Below, one piece after another: positions 1 through 12,600 of a stretch of DNA of 64,000 nucleotides. The position numbers were made by a program, and so were the translations under genes. Within the stretch, counting starts at the first letter, position 1, and the number at the start of each line of letters is the position of its first letter. Source of the DNA: Viridothelium virens (taxonomy: Eukaryota > Ascomycota > Dothideomycetes > Trypetheliales > Trypetheliaceae). The stretch covers positions 144,273 through 208,272 of the forward strand of contig ML991827.1 of assembly GCA_010094025.1 (NCBI GenBank), given 5' to 3'. Under the pieces are notes generated by a model. That model was not told the origin of the DNA. It ran no database searches and saw nothing but the letters and a program-made list of their open reading frames with translations.

Positions 1-235
1 TCTCGATTGTACGAGCCATACCTCGAACAGCATTGACATGGCTCAAAGAGTGCTCAGAAATGACGGGCAAAGACTGCAAATGTTCCAAAATGAGCTGCAA
101 ATTCTGCAGTTCTTGCATCAGCAAGACATACTCGGTAGATGTTCCGCCAGTTTCTTTGATAGCCTTGCGCACTTTGTTGATGAGAGAAAATGTGGTAATG
201 AAGTCGCCGACAGAGAATCCGAAGGGAGGCAGCAT
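1..235 (-). CDS. 5' end of fungal-specific protein (partial, runs off left edge)
   Basis: Reading leftwards from an ATG at 235-233, the frame stays open for 78 codons to the window edge, so the stop and any introns lie outside. The product begins MLPPFGFSVGDFITTFSLIN and continues as an amphipathic helical segment rich in Leu and Gln. The pattern 'PFGFSVGDFI...L...IRKAI...GG...EY..L..EL..L...L..L' is the N-terminal helical region common to many fungal-specific proteins, including some with ubiquitin-like or NLR-type downstream domains. That family memory is the only basis for a label and no function can be assigned. The reading frame and start are seen directly; the family is inferred. It is transcribed divergently from the 82-aa gene at 1172. 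Confidence 0.6.
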   Translation of the reverse strand, partial: MLPPFGFSVGDFITTFSLINKVRKAIKETGGTSTEYVLLMQELQNLQLILEHLQSLPVISEHSLSHVNAVRGMARTIE

Positions 236-1171
236 TTTGAGCTGCTAGAACCATATAAAAGAGCATACCTTAGTTGAAAAGAAGAATTAGATACCCCATC
301 GTGAGGCTTAGCCATAGCTCCTAAGAGCTATCCCAGGCCATATTCATAAGGCGCGTTTTTCGCCTCCACACATTGCATTCATGACGGTTCATTTGCCAAT
401 CATTTCCGTCCACCTACCGCAACCCGGCCTCTTGGTTCCCTGATCTTCAATTTTGCGGAGTAGGCGCAATTGGCTACATATCTTCTACTCTATGGCATAG
501 AAGTTCTTCAGCATTTTCTGACAACCACGTGAATGGAGTGGAACGGAAATTTGCCAATAACTGCATGCTCATGTATTTCGATGCTGAGGTGGGTCCTTGC
601 CGGTAGAAGATGAGGCTGAAACTTGGCGGGCGTCAGTTCTCCGCCGAACGCGCTTGGCGGGGGCCCTGCCTAGCGCCCATCCTTTGCCGATCTTTGGTTC
701 TATCACCTCCCTTGCCTTTGTTGGATTCATTCACTGTTTTTCTAAATGGCCGGTTAAGAAGATTCGGAGCTTGATTACTCTACTAGACTCACGTAGTATT
801 GGAATGTAGGTCTGGTGTCTAGCACAAGTGGAAAAGGAAGTCGTCGACGTGCATGGAACACGAAACACCAGAGTCGATGATCATTGATACCTGTAGTGTT
901 ACAGCTGCGGGATTCCAAACTTGTGGACTGTGCTTCATCATGCTCATATACCCTTTCGCTGCTTGGCACGCCCTCTTCTGTCTTCTCCCTCCATCTCTTC
1001 CTGACGTCCCTGTTCCTTCAACTTCGATCGTTCTTTCACAGTCGGCAGCAGGCTGCCTTTTAGTAACATCCACTCCTTTTCAACATTTCAGGGTTCCGAC
1101 CATAAGTAAGGCCTTCAAGCTTTCCCTCCAAATTTTCGTTAGCTAACGACGTCAGATTCACTGCATCCGCA
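236..1171. other. Divergent intergenic region
   Basis: This is the shared upstream region of the left-edge gene and the 82-aa membrane-protein gene. It holds a pyrimidine-rich stretch at about 970-1045 just before the latter, as is usual near fungal transcription starts. Short open frames here have no ATG-supported, family-like content. No RNA gene or repeat was seen. Confidence 0.5.
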
Positions 1172-1420
1172 ATGGCCTGGGAGTTCCTCGCCAAGATTGG
1201 CGTCACGCCAGCCGCTATCCTCTTCGTCCAAACAAATCCTCAAGTTGTTCCCGAAACCCTCGTCGTCATCGTTGTCCTCTTTGTCCTGCTGCCTGGCTTT
1301 GCTTACTACGTCCACTATGTCACGAGCAAGAATCAAGGAACCTACAAACCGCCGTTCTCCGAGGGCATTCCGTTCATCACAAAGGGAAAGGGCAAGAATG
1401 CCAAAGGAGGTCGAAAATAA
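1172..1420 (+). CDS. Small single-pass membrane protein, 82 aa
   Basis: An uninterrupted frame starts at ATG 1172 (context CCGCAATGG) and ends with TAA. Residues about 28-50 form one strongly hydrophobic segment (VVPETLVVIVVLFVLLPGFA) followed by YYVHYV, and the C-terminus is basic (KGKGKNAKGGRK), giving a short N-terminal part, one membrane span and a positively charged tail. The tail suggests a cytosolic or matrix-facing end by the positive-inside rule. I do not recognise the family. Small organellar or ER membrane proteins of this build are common in ascomycetes, but neither compartment nor function can be told from sequence. Composition and length make it more credible than the opposite-strand 130-codon frame at 1139-1531. 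Confidence 0.6.
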   Translation: MAWEFLAKIGVTPAAILFVQTNPQVVPETLVVIVVLFVLLPGFAYYVHYVTSKNQGTYKPPFSEGIPFITKGKGKNAKGGRK

Positions 1421-2046
1421 GATAAACTCGAGTTGAAGGAATGAGAAGGAATGTTGGGCGCGATCACTTAATATGGATGCTTCGAGCAGCTGTTCCCAAG
1501 TGGTGAACAGACCACGTTGGATAGACTGCAATTTCTTCTACGCATATGTTCAGGCGTTTACAACAAATTTTCACATATTTGGCAAGGAAGTGCGCGAGAG
1601 GACTTAGTGTTGATAAAAGTCTATGCATTTATAATGCTCGATAGATCCTCAATTCGCAGATTGCCCTGGACAGTTTTTATGTTACCCTAGCTTGAATCGC
1701 TGTAGTGACGTTGGGCGGTCGAGATGCAATTGTCCAAACACGAGACAACATATGACTTTGCGCTGAGCGATAAGCCAGGCCCAATGAGACACCCATTTTG
1801 AATAGAGAGTTCAGGCCAGACTTTGAGCATCTTATATTTTACCCAAGACGAACCAATTTTAATGGTTTCTTATGTTACTATTTATGGCCTAGTGTGCCCC
1901 TCCAACGACGGGCGTTCAGTTTTTGCCCACGCTGCTAGAGCAGAATTCTATCTTTCCCCCACCACCACCTCAAGTCGCTCCTTCGCTTGCCCGCAGACTT
2001 TGTCGCCTTCCTCCCCTCACCACTATTACAATTTCCGTTGCTCAAA
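1421..2046. other. Intergenic region and TCTP promoter
   Basis: The part next to TCTP (about 1950-2046) is strongly CT-rich with CCACCACC and CCTCCCCTCACC stretches, typical of highly expressed ribosome-associated genes in fungi. Nothing coding was recognised in the remainder. Confidence 0.5.
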
Positions 2047-2927
2047 ATGATTATTTTCAAGGTGCGTCGCCTCTCAACCATCTGGACTTGGCACACAGAG
2101 CCGATACCCCGCAGAGAGATTTAGACTGACATGTTGCCTAGGATCTTATCACTGGCGACGAGGTCTTGTCCGACTCTTATGACATTAAGGAAATCGACGG
2201 TGTTGTATATGAGGCAAATTGCAAGAAGATCTCAATCGGTGGAGAAAATATTGGTCAGTCCATCGCGATACTCCTATACTCTCACACGGAAAGCTAGTAG
2301 TTTGGGGGCTCTCCGTCAATCCCTCCCCGGCTACGCACCATGACTTTTCCATCGCACTCATTATAATAGAGTCGGACAGGACTATGGCTTACTTATCCTT
2401 CATCTCCTAGATATCGGAGCGAACCCTTCTGCTGAAGAGGCTGATGAGGGCCTCGAGGACACCTCGCAACAGGTCATCGATGTTGTCCACAGCTTCCGAT
2501 TGAACGAGACTTCCTTTGACAAGAAGAGCTACCTCGGCCATCTGAAGAGTACGTCATTCTAATTTGCCGCCCGGTTACCCCGACTCTTTCTTGGACAATT
2601 CACTTACGACTTCGCTTTAGCCTACATGAAGAAAGTCAAGGAGGCCATGAAATCCAAAGGCGCCTCTGACGAAGAAGTCAAGAAATTTGAAGAAGGTGCC
2701 CAAGGATTTGCGAAGAAGATCGTCTCCAACTTCAAGGACTACGAGTTCTTGATTGGTGAAAGCATGGACCCCGACGGAATGTGAGTTTACAACATCTCCA
2801 ATTCCGAGACGGGATTTTGTGGTATTGACTTTGTCTACGCAGGGTCATTCTTCTCAATTACCGTGAGGATGGTGTCACGCCGTATGTCACAGTATGGAAG
2901 CACGGACTCGATGAGATGAAGGTGTAG
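2047..2927 (+). CDS. TMA19: Translationally controlled tumour protein (TCTP)
   Basis: Five exons: 2047-2061, 2142-2253, 2411-2548, 2621-2780 and 2843-2927, all with GT-AG introns, giving 169 aa, the usual TCTP length. The product starts MIIFKD and reads [18 protein letters not shown], then [15 protein letters not shown] and DIGANPSAE, the last being the family's conserved region. It ends [21 protein letters not shown] is an abundant conserved cytosolic protein that associates with ribosomes and has been linked to growth and stress control; in yeast it is Tma19. The first exon codes only five residues, a typical fungal arrangement that hides the start from simple ORF searches. Confidence is high because the joined exons match the family throughout. 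Confidence 0.96.
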
Positions 2928-3255
2928 ACGGCGACCGTTCAAGCTGTACTCGTGGTCGGCGTGGAGTGCAGGTCAGTACTCGGTGGGACACATGAGCTGG
3001 ATGCAAAAATGAATTATGTTTTTGCGATCCTCTAACCTTAGTTTCAAGCATTTCGTCGGATTAAATGTTATTGTGACATGTTGGTAAGCGCCAAGTCTGC
3101 TTGATCCCCCCCTTTGGGGTTGAACGGTGATGAAGACGCTTCCATTGTATAATGATAGTTCTTGACGTATCATGTTGTCGCATTACACATCATAATCGTA
3201 CACTGTGGCCATCCTAATTCATTCCAATCTTTGCTTAGCACTCTCCTTACCACAC
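2928..3255. other. Convergent intergenic region
   Basis: This is the 3' flank shared by TCTP (+) and the oxysterol-binding protein gene (-). No further coding sequence was recognised. The opposite-strand open frame over 3205-4101 is a shadow of the oxysterol-binding gene. Confidence 0.5.
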
Positions 3256-6200
3256 CTAAAAGATACTTTCCAACCCCTCCCACTTCCCACTGGCCCCCAA
3301 CTTCTCCCTTTCCCGCCAATACTCCCCGTTGAACTGCCAATAGCGTTCCCCCGTCTCCTTACACGTCTCCTGCCGGAACCAGCGCGGTACGAACTCCTCT
3401 CCCGCCGCCTCTCGCGCCCGCCGCTTCGCTCGTTGTTTCTCCTCCACCCGATTCTTCTCCGTCGCCGCCTTATCATACTCTCCATCTTCCATGGCGCGCT
3501 GATCAGGCCGCAGACGAGTATCTGTGGGCGCGAGGTACTGCTTCAGCCGATCGGGCGCCGCGTTCAGCGTGACGACAAACGGCGTGAGGTTGAAAGGAAT
3601 CCCCTGGGGGCGCTCGTGCGCCTCCCAGACCAGGAATGCTTTTTCGCTGCTGTTGGTAGCGGATTGTTGCGATTGCTGGAGGGCGGGCGAGATGGGCCCC
3701 TCGTAGTAGCCGGGGGTGAGGCGGGCGTAGATCTTGTCGTTCCAGCGCCCTGCGATACTCCAGCGGGGCTGCCCGCTGGCGTCGAGGACTTTGCCGGTGA
3801 CTTGGTAGGCGGAGCTGGCTTTCCAGCCGCGGGCCTTGAAGTCGAGGGTGCAGACTTCGCCGGTCGAGTGGTTGCGGACCTCCATAGGGCCGTAGTTGTC
3901 GACAGTAGGGTTGCCCGTGATGATGCCGATGACGGAAGAGGTCACTTTCTTCCAAGTATACAGCTCTGGTGTGGCATCTGGAGCAGTGGGACGCAGACGG
4001 AGGAACCAGGTGCCCAGCGGGTTGATGTCGAAGGCTTTACCATAGAATTTGGACTTGACGGCGGATTCACCCTGAAGAGGAATTGTAAGTTAGAGATATA
4101 GAATCAATCTCACGAGAGGTATGATACATACATAGTAGTCCCATTTGGGAGATTCTGCCCAAGCAGCTCCAATGGGCGGATGATGGCTGACTTGCTCGAT
4201 GAAAAAGCGGTAACCTTTGTCAGGCCTGGCGTACTCATAGGTCTCCCCCAGAAGAGGATTGAAAGGTTTGGCAACACGGCCTATGGTGGAGGCATATTCG
4301 CTGGCCGCAAAGGCAGCGACATACACCAAACGTTCGGTCGAGTCGGCACGATCAGCAGCCATGTCTAGTAGTTCAGTGTACTCCATGTCTTCTGCCACAC
4401 GCTGTAGAAGCGACGTTGGCTCATTGAATGACACAGGGAGTGTCATTTTGGTCATATCTTTGCCAATCATGGACTTGAGGATACCCTGGCAATGTTTAGC
4501 GCCAACGATGGCTGTGTAGGTTGCTGATAGTCAATACATACCCAAAGCGAAATCCTCGGCCGGTCATCCTTGTCCATGCTCAACCTCTGTCTTGGACCAT
4601 CTTCGTATCCTTTGAATGAAGGGGAAATATCCTTGGCCTTCTCCTCATGCAAGCTCGTAACAGTCTTAGCTGATAACGGCGGTGGTGATACCAGTGCACC
4701 ACCGGACGGCGGTAGTTCTTCAGCAACTTCCACTTCTCCGGCATCGACGGCATCAAAGAATTCGTCATCTTCATCATCAGAGTCGCCCTCGGACAAATCG
4801 GCGAGGTCCGCGACTGTTTTTCTTCTGCTAAGGCTGAAGCTCGTACTTCGTATTCTACCCAGGTTCTTCTCCCCATCAATCTTGGGCTCCGCTAGAACAT
4901 TTGCAAGATTATCAGCATCCTTACTGCCTGCCTGACTAGACGGGCGACTAGGGCCCTGTGAAGCTTGGCCCTCGAGGGCGTCGCGCAAAGCTCGTTTCGT
5001 CTTTCTCCGCTTGTCTTCGGACTCACTCATCTTGTTCTGTAACTCCTCTTGCTCACGAGCCACACGTGCCATGCTGTCTTCCCACATACGCCGAACATTT
5101 GCTTCTCGTTCAAGACGATATTGCCAGTATGCATCACGGTCTCGTGCGATTCGCAGTAGATCCCCAAGAAGCCCCTTGAGGTTGCCTACGGCAGATTCGT
5201 ATGAAGAGAGACCTTGAATGACAGAAGAGTCTGAGATCGACATTGAAGGATGTTTGGATGTTTCACTTTGCAGTGCGCTGCAGACTTGAGCGAGTAAGTC
5301 GAGCTGCAGCTTTGCAGACTGCGCCGTGATGTTGAATGCGTCCTTAGTGTGTGGTTGGACTTCGTGACTGCTTGCATCATCACCGTATTCCTCGTCTTCA
5401 TCGTCCAGATCCCCCTCGATATTATTGGTGCCTGCATTTGTTGGCATGCGACTCACTTCACCGCCATCTACACTTGGATCACATCCGCTAGTAGCTGCGT
5501 CAATATCATCAACAAGGGTGCTTCCGCCCTGCCGAGAAGTCGCGTGGCTCAAAGGGATACCAACGGCAGTTCCTGGAATAAGGCCCTTTCCTTTCTCACT
5601 GCTAGCCCTCGACGAGTCCCCTTCCTTGGAACGAATCCTCTCGAATTGGTCAGTCTTTGCCTGTTTAAGAGCTTCATTCTCCTGGATTGCTCTCTTTTCC
5701 TCTTCCTTAGCCTCGTCCTTAGTCCATTGAATAGCATTGTTCAGCGACCAGTACCAGCGCTTCGCTTCAACCTGATGATTGGCTCGAAGATGGTATTTGA
5801 CTGAGGACTTGCCATGAATCTCGAATCGAAGCTTATCAGATGGGTCCATGTGCAGTTTCGCGATTCTCATATTGATAGCTCCGCGGCAAGCAGAACCAGC
5901 ATCATCTAACGAATTAAGTTTCCCATCGAAATTTTTGGTGCCAGTAAGAGATTACCTTGATGTTTGTAATAGCTCAGTACACCATCCTCAAGCACAAAGA
6001 ATCTTAATTTCCAGCCATTGGTGTAATTTGTCCATTTCTTAAGATACCCCTTCATTTCTCGAGCTTCCTTGCTAGCCAAAGCCGGGTCGCCACCTTGTGC
6101 TCCTTGAGAGGGTTGAGAAGCTCCTGTGCCTAATATTGCCTTCTCTTGCACCCCACGTTGAGCAGCAGCTGCTGCAGGAGATTTCTTGAGAATGGCACGT

Positions 6201-7066
6201 GTCTTATCATCTTTGGTATAGTCTTGTGGAAGTTTGCCCTTGCGATCTCTTTTGAAAGGGTCTGCCCCGTTAAGCAATAATATTTGTGCCAATTTTACGT
6301 CTTTTTTCTTCGCCGCTTCATGAAGGAGAGTACCGCCGGCGTCGGCAACCTGAGAGTCCGTCGATAGTTCAGATCCATTCAAGTCAACATTGCTTCGCAC
6401 CCTTGGATCCACTAGCAACTTTTCGAGATTATCATATGAGCCAGTGCTGACCAATTGTTGGATCTTCTTGACCTGCGAATCAACGAAGATTGACCTTGCA
6501 AGTTGCAATTGCTGGTATATATCAGGATTTCGGGCGAGATCAAGTGGCGTCTGCCCTTGATAGTTTGATATTGAATCATTGATGCCCTGTTGTTCAAGTA
6601 GCTTTCGCACCACAGGAGCTCGGCCAAGCATAGCAGCAATGTGTAGAGGTGTATTACCATCGCGATCCCGACCATTGACATCGATTGGCCCTGACCCCGA
6701 AGCAAATGATAGGACGTATTCAATGACTGGCAGCTCCGCACACTGGATTGCTAGGTGTAGGATCGAAGTGCCTTCCACTCCTGCTGAAGACCCTGTCGGT
6801 GATGTGCCCACCTCTCCATCCTGTTGCCCCTTGATTGCGCGATTGATTGCGGCAGTGTCGCCATTTCTGAGCGATTCGAAAAGTCGAAATAGGCGGACAG
6901 ATTGTTCGATTGACGCGCCCTGCGCTGTCGGCGACGGTGGGGCAGCAGGTTCATCCTGTTCCATGGAAGGGCGGGAGAAGCTCGGTTGAGAGGTGTTTGG
7001 ACTCATCGTCGCCGACAGATGAGGGCGATGACGCGAGGTCTGGGAAGGAGCGTGAGAGCGCGACAT
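3256..7066 (-). CDS. Oxysterol-binding protein, ankyrin-PH-FFAT-ORD (Osh1/Osh2 type)
   Basis: Exons on the minus strand are 7066-5956, 5905-4542, 4485-4132 and 4071-3256, giving 1214 aa. In order: a Pro/Ser-rich N-terminus; ankyrin repeats at about 70-310 ([13 protein letters not shown] and [15 protein letters not shown] are visible); a PH domain at about 335-435 ([20 protein letters not shown], crossing intron 1); an acidic coiled middle; an FFAT-like motif EFFDAVD at 752-758 with an upstream acidic tract; and a C-terminal ORD from about 820 with the signature EQVSHHPP at 922-929. Members move sterols and phosphoinositides at membrane contacts: PH binds the Golgi or plasma-membrane side, FFAT binds VAP/Scs2 in the ER. 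The layout matches yeast Osh1/Osh2. The start is the first ATG of the frame. Complete, nothing missing. Confidence 0.95.
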
Positions 7067-7963
7067 TTGCGAGGTAGTTGTGGGGCCTTCTTCCGGCGTT
7101 TCAGGCTGGTGGACATCATGTTTGCTGGAGGAGCGACTTAGGAGGGAACGGGCCAGGCCCGATTTCGAGCGTTTGTGGCTGAGACACGATTGTCAGTTGT
7201 TTTTGCTTGCAATTGCCGGGAGAGGTTTGAATTGCGGCGTAGATAGGAGGATTGCTTATACAACTGTGGCTTCTGCGGCAATCCGGCATGTGGCTATGAG
7301 AGGAACTTACCTATCCATTCCGCATGTGAGACTACGACCCTGTGCCGAAGTATGCGGATGATGCCAGAGAAAATGCAAGAATGTCGGGCAAAAGTGCGAC
7401 AACAGGGGTTCAGGGCATCAATTAGATAAGAAATGATGGGTGGCTACTTGCTTGAGAATAAGGTACGGTCTAAGGGACAGAATACGGATGACGCGTGGGG
7501 TAACATTACCCTACTAGTGAATTCACGGCCCGTTCAGAGATGCGCCATTGACGATGTCCCGCATCCCACCATCGAGTCAGTCGAAACAGACGGTATGATA
7601 CGCATGATACGTCCGCATGAGTCGGCAGAGGGGCTATGTACTGACTTGCATTCGCCAGCCCTATCTACTTCACCCTGCGATCGTTGTTAAAATCTGGCGA
7701 GTCTCCTGCGTCCCTGTTTCAAGGCTCCTGGCACCTGGAAGCCCGGCAGTGTGATGAACTGCTTGCCAAGAAGACACTTCAACCCTGCAATTGGTAACGG
7801 TTCCGAAGAGCCGAATCTCAACGCTAAAGAACCTCTCATCCGGGTCTACGGAGTTTTATAACACACTGCCCCATTATGTACATGCAGTACTGATGCTGCA
7901 AGGTGCCATTTGCACCTTAGTCTATGCAAGATACAGTATCTAGGTATGGACTTCAATTCACCA
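7067..7963. other. Intergenic, upstream of the Osh-like gene
   Basis: About 900 bp between the oxysterol-binding gene start and the 3' end of ATP12. An 85-codon frame at 7433-7690 has no recognisable domain and ordinary base composition; I treat it as chance. No RNA gene or repeat was seen. Confidence 0.4.
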
Positions 7964-9143
7964 TCAACTGCCATGGACAAGGAGGATGACACTGCCCAGT
8001 TGCCGGCGCATGTCTTCTCTTTCGACATCATGGGTGTCTTCAACCTCCCCCCACATGCCCGTCTGCCATCGGACCTCCACGCTGGCAGCCTCGGCGGCTT
8101 CCTCAATGCCAAACCTTGCCTGCCCAGAGGAGGCTTCTCGGATATGCGAGAATTTGGAGCTCCACTCCACAAGTAAGCGTGTAGCGACCAGGAGGCTCTT
8201 GGATGCAAGTACGCCCCGTTCCAGACCCGCTAGTTCCCACGCTGGTAGGCCTGATAGCCATCCCCGAATCACTTCGGTAGTCATCTGAGGTTGCTTTTCT
8301 GGTATGATGCTGTCCGCACCCAATATGGGTTTAAGTTCCACCCCCGGCCATACATGCTGCGCTAGGAAGGTAATAATGGGCTGTGCAATCTGCATTTGTT
8401 TGTCCCTGAGACTTCCATTCTGCTGTTCAGCTGGATCATGCATGTTGGTTTCGGGGGCCCAACATAATAGTGTGTCGGTCTCTAGGTATCTCAGGGCCGT
8501 GCGGATCAGGTCATTTCGGAGTCTGCTATTGCCCTGCTCGTCCGCGACCTGAATCTCCAGAGCACGGTTGGTCAAGGAGGTTAGAGGTATATAGTGGTGT
8601 TTGAGCGCCTGTTGTGATGATACGAGAAGATCCCACTCCAGCGCAATTGCCGCGGCCAACTGGTGCTTATTGTGAGGGATCAGCAAGACGTTCTTGGCGG
8701 CAGTGCGGACAGGTCTGCTGTCGAGCATAACCTGGAATCCATCTGAAGATGGCTTAGCAGTCTCGTTACCGAAGGCATCTCCCACGAGGCGCCACAGCCG
8801 CGGCGGACGTACCTGCACTCTCCCTAAGCGACACCTCCTGCCAGAAGCGCTTCTGTAAAGCTGAAGCTGGTTTGGCAGGGTTTGGTCTGATCGACTGCCC
8901 CTTCTGTAGAAGGTCTAGCTGTTTGCGTTTTCGTGCGAATCGGTCGTCATACTGGGAGGAGACGGGGACGGGGGGCTCTGGGGGAGGGCCAATGCCAATG
9001 ACCTTGGGAATGGCTGTCGCGGGTTGGACCGCAGTAGTGCGCAAGCGTCGGCGTTGCCGATGGGACGATAAGCCAGGCGGACGGAGTGAAACTCTTGCCT
9101 GATGAGCGCGGAGTGATAGGCAGACCGGGTTTAGGGCTGACAT
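7964..9143 (-). CDS. ATP12: Mitochondrial F1-ATPase assembly chaperone ATP12
   Basis: Two exons, 9143-8813 and 8742-7964, with a 70-bp intron, give about 369 aa. The start is the first ATG of the frame (MSALNPVCLSLRAHQARVS); upstream in-frame codons are non-ATG. The N-terminus is Arg/Ser-rich without acidic residues for about 60 positions, fitting a mitochondrial presequence. Splicing joins KRFWQEVSLRESA to DGFQVMLDSRPVRT, the ATP12 family core, followed by LIPHNKHQLAAAIALEWDLL and LGADSIIPEKQP, which is in the position of the family's conserved Glu-containing motif. Atp12 binds free F1 alpha subunits in the matrix until they assemble with beta. The C-terminus ends GSVILLVHGS. The exon joint was chosen because only acceptor AG at 8744-8743 restores the family frame. 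Confidence 0.93.
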
Positions 9144-9619
9144 TGGCGACAGGCGAGAGTGAAGAAGCAAGCAGAGGGACGATGAATGTTGGAAGAGAAG
9201 TGGTGATGCAGCTCATGGGACTGCGTGGGAGTGACTGGGCCTGGCTGGGACTGACTGTAACCTCCGCCAGGGCTGCACGCGGGCGTGGCGCACCCAGTCA
9301 CCAGTGAGCATCGGTCCCGCCAGTCTTCTATTCTAGTGAGATCAACAGATCCCGGAGCCTGCTAAGCCCTGAAGGATCCGCAATCTGGGGTATTAGACGA
9401 ATAGTCGGAATCTTGCCGTGACATCTCGCCCGCATGCTCCCTCCGTCCGCTGCGAGCTCCTCACGCCATGCTCCTGCTCCTGCCTGCTCTCGCTCAAAGT
9501 CCTCGGTCTGCTGGAGGAGATAATCGCAGGGGAAGATCGAACATCGGCGGCTCGAGCATTCTTGTGGACCCGGATTCTCCATATGCTTCGCGGTGGCCAC
9601 ACTCGCGCCTGCTCGAGGC
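9144..9619. other. Divergent promoter region, ATP12 / Zn2Cys6 gene
   Basis: Shared upstream sequence between two genes read away from each other. No coding sequence or repeat is supported here. Confidence 0.4.
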
Positions 9620-12600
9620 ATGAATACTACCACCACTGGACCGCCTGCCTCAGAGACAGGTCAAGGCCAGCAGCGACGCGCTCTACGATTCATCACCAAC
9701 CACGGCCAGCCTCACACCAAGCGGCGGCGTATCAGTCTAGCGTGAGTGACACTTCCTTCGACTCTGACTCGCAGTGGGGCTCAACAGTCGTGCATGCCTC
9801 ACCGCCGAATTAGCACCGCTCTGCTCCGTGCCATCTGCTAGCTTTCGTCCCTGGCAGTAGATAAGTTAGCTAACGTCCGCTCAGTTGTGTCAACTGCCGC
9901 AAACGCAAGACAGGCTGTTCTGGCGAGCGACCCGCTTGCAAGACATGCGAGACGAACAACCAGGTCTGCGGTGGCTACGTGAACGACTCTTCCCATGCTT
10001 CCAGTGCAGCAGCCCGTACCAGCGATGCAAATCGCAGCGGAACTGGTGGAAATGCGGATAAGGAGAGACCCCCGAAACGATCTGCTGATGGCTATCCCTC
10101 GGAATCACGTAGTACGCAACAGTCGGCTGGCCAGTTTGCCAGGTCTTCTTCAGGAAACTCACGGGAGACTACCAAGATTTCACCACCTAGACTAACCGTC
10201 GGATTTCAAAAGGCCATCGAGAACTCCTCAGCGGACCCACAGCCCCAACGATTGCAGGAACAGAGCAGCCAAGATGCTGCCCTTGAATCACTGGGGCTGA
10301 ACCGGAATCGCATGCCATACTTTCGATACTTTGGACCAACAGCAATCATGCCAGGCTTCAAGCAGATGATCGTCAAAGTCAAAGAATACCGACCTGGTGG
10401 TGGCGCTACTTCGACGTCTGATCAAGGCATTCTATCTCCATTTGTGGATGGAAGCACCACGAATCCCGCTGGTGCACACTCAATGCATTCGGCAACTCCT
10501 TCGCAGATGATCAGCGACATTCGCACTCCATTATCAATACCTTTCTACGATAGCTCACGGATGCCTCCAAGTGAACTCATAACTCACCTTTGTTCAACTT
10601 TCTTCGAACACCTTGGTTGCAATTTCCCGTTTCTCCAAAAGGAGCGTTTCATGCGCGACTTAGAGGAGAAAGAAGTCGAGGCGATTTTGGTCGATTCTGT
10701 CTGTGCAATGGCTGCGCGGTTTTCTCAGCACTCAATGCTGAAAAACTCCCACCTCAACAGTGAAGGGCAGATGGAAAAGAACCGCGTTCCGCCATCTGAA
10801 TATGGTCTCGTCTTCGCCCAACGCGCTAAATCAGCCATTATCGATACTTTTTCATGTCCCAGTGTAGCCGCTGTTCAGGCAGCGCTCCTACTTGCCTACG
10901 ATGAATTCGGTCGCAATCGTGATTCTGGTCTCTGGATGTACCTGGGCATTGCCATTCGAATGGCGCAAGATTTGGGCATGCAGAACCTCAACGGACTGAA
11001 GTATGAGGGACGCGACGGTCCTACGCCCAAATCTTCCCAATTGGATCCCGGCCACACGCCAATGGAAGAAAATAGAGAAGAAATTAACAATCCTAACACG
11101 ACCCCTGATAAGACTCCTGAACCGCAAACAGTTCAAGAGCAACGAGCGGTGGAGCGTGAACGTCTCGACACATTCTGGGCAGTTTTCTTTTTGGATCGAG
11201 TGATTTCCTCAGGCACAGGTCGACCAGTAACTCTCAACGACAGAGATATAGAAGTGGCTTTTCCATCAATGAATACATGTCTTCCAGGGACGGATTGGCC
11301 GACTCCTTTTTCAGCCTTAATTCGTGTCATTCATTTGTACGGACAGGTTACAGATGTACTCAATCGAATCAAAGAAGCGACTCAAATGACACCCGATGTG
11401 CTCAAACAGCTGGCTGCCATAGAGACTCAGTTGACGCAAATCTACCAAGGCCTTCAACCTCGATTGCACTTCAATGCAGTTAATTTTCAGCACTATGTCA
11501 ACGCCTCACAAGGTGGGACCTTCGTTCTCCTGCACTTCTGGTTCCATACCTTGATTGTGCTTTTGCATCAACCGACGCTACTGCATACATTTGAAGGAAA
11601 GATACAACAACTGGTATCTAACTCGAGAGAACTTTCAATGTCGAGCGCCAAGACTATGACAGATATTTTAGCCTTTGCTGAACTTACGGATGCGAAAGCG
11701 GCACTCGGGAATCCCTTTATAAGGTAAAACATGCCAAATGATTCATTAAAGGCTGATTAGCTAAATACATAACAGTCAACCTGTCTATATTGCGGGATGC
11801 GCGTTTCTGAATGAGACTTTGATCCATACGGCATCTTCTAACCCTCAATCGCGTACTGCGAGCCCAGCTCCCACTTCAACTGTTGACCCTGGAGAGAACC
11901 GCGCGTTACCCATCACTACTAGCGAAGACCACGTTAGTCTCAAGGTCCATGAAAAGGTCAGTGTAAGCAGCTCCAGGCTTGACTCGAAGCAGCTCGCCAA
12001 GCACACACTGCTCGTCCGTGCGGCAAATGAGAATTATCAACGTTGCCATCGAGCATTGGAAAACTTGGAGCATTACTGGGCAGGGACAAAGTATATTCTC
12101 ACTGTCCTTGATCAAAAAGCAAAGGGAATTGGTGAACCTGTGCTTTACACTAAAGAGGAGATGGAGTGCGCGCTCGAATTACCATGTCGCGAACCAGCCT
12201 TCACCTCGCCTGGATGGAGACGCAAGACCTCGTGGGAAAGTCACGCTTCGGACTCGCAGAGCGGCACACCCAGTTGGGGACCCGTCGTCGGCCCGTCACA
12301 ACTCCCATCCAATATGATAGGAGCCAGTCCAAAGCTTCCGAATGTGGATATGACCAATGGTGAGTCGTCACAATCTGTTGGAATTATAAAGATCAGTTTC
12401 AAGTTCTCCTTGCCAAAATGAATTCGTGCTAACGCAAGTAGCGATCGGATGGTCTTTGACAGGAACAATGAATTCCCCAAGCTCTAGCCTTGCTTTCCTT
12501 TACCCAAATTCCGGTTCAAACAATGTCAATAACCCTCCCAATAGGCCTCGGCAGCAGCAACAGCAGCAACATGGTCTCCCAACCTCTCAGGCAAGCCCTG

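Noticed and set aside
3205-4101. 298-codon plus-strand open frame
   Set aside because: It lies opposite the last exon of the oxysterol-binding gene, whose minus-strand product matches its family; the plus frame has no domain.
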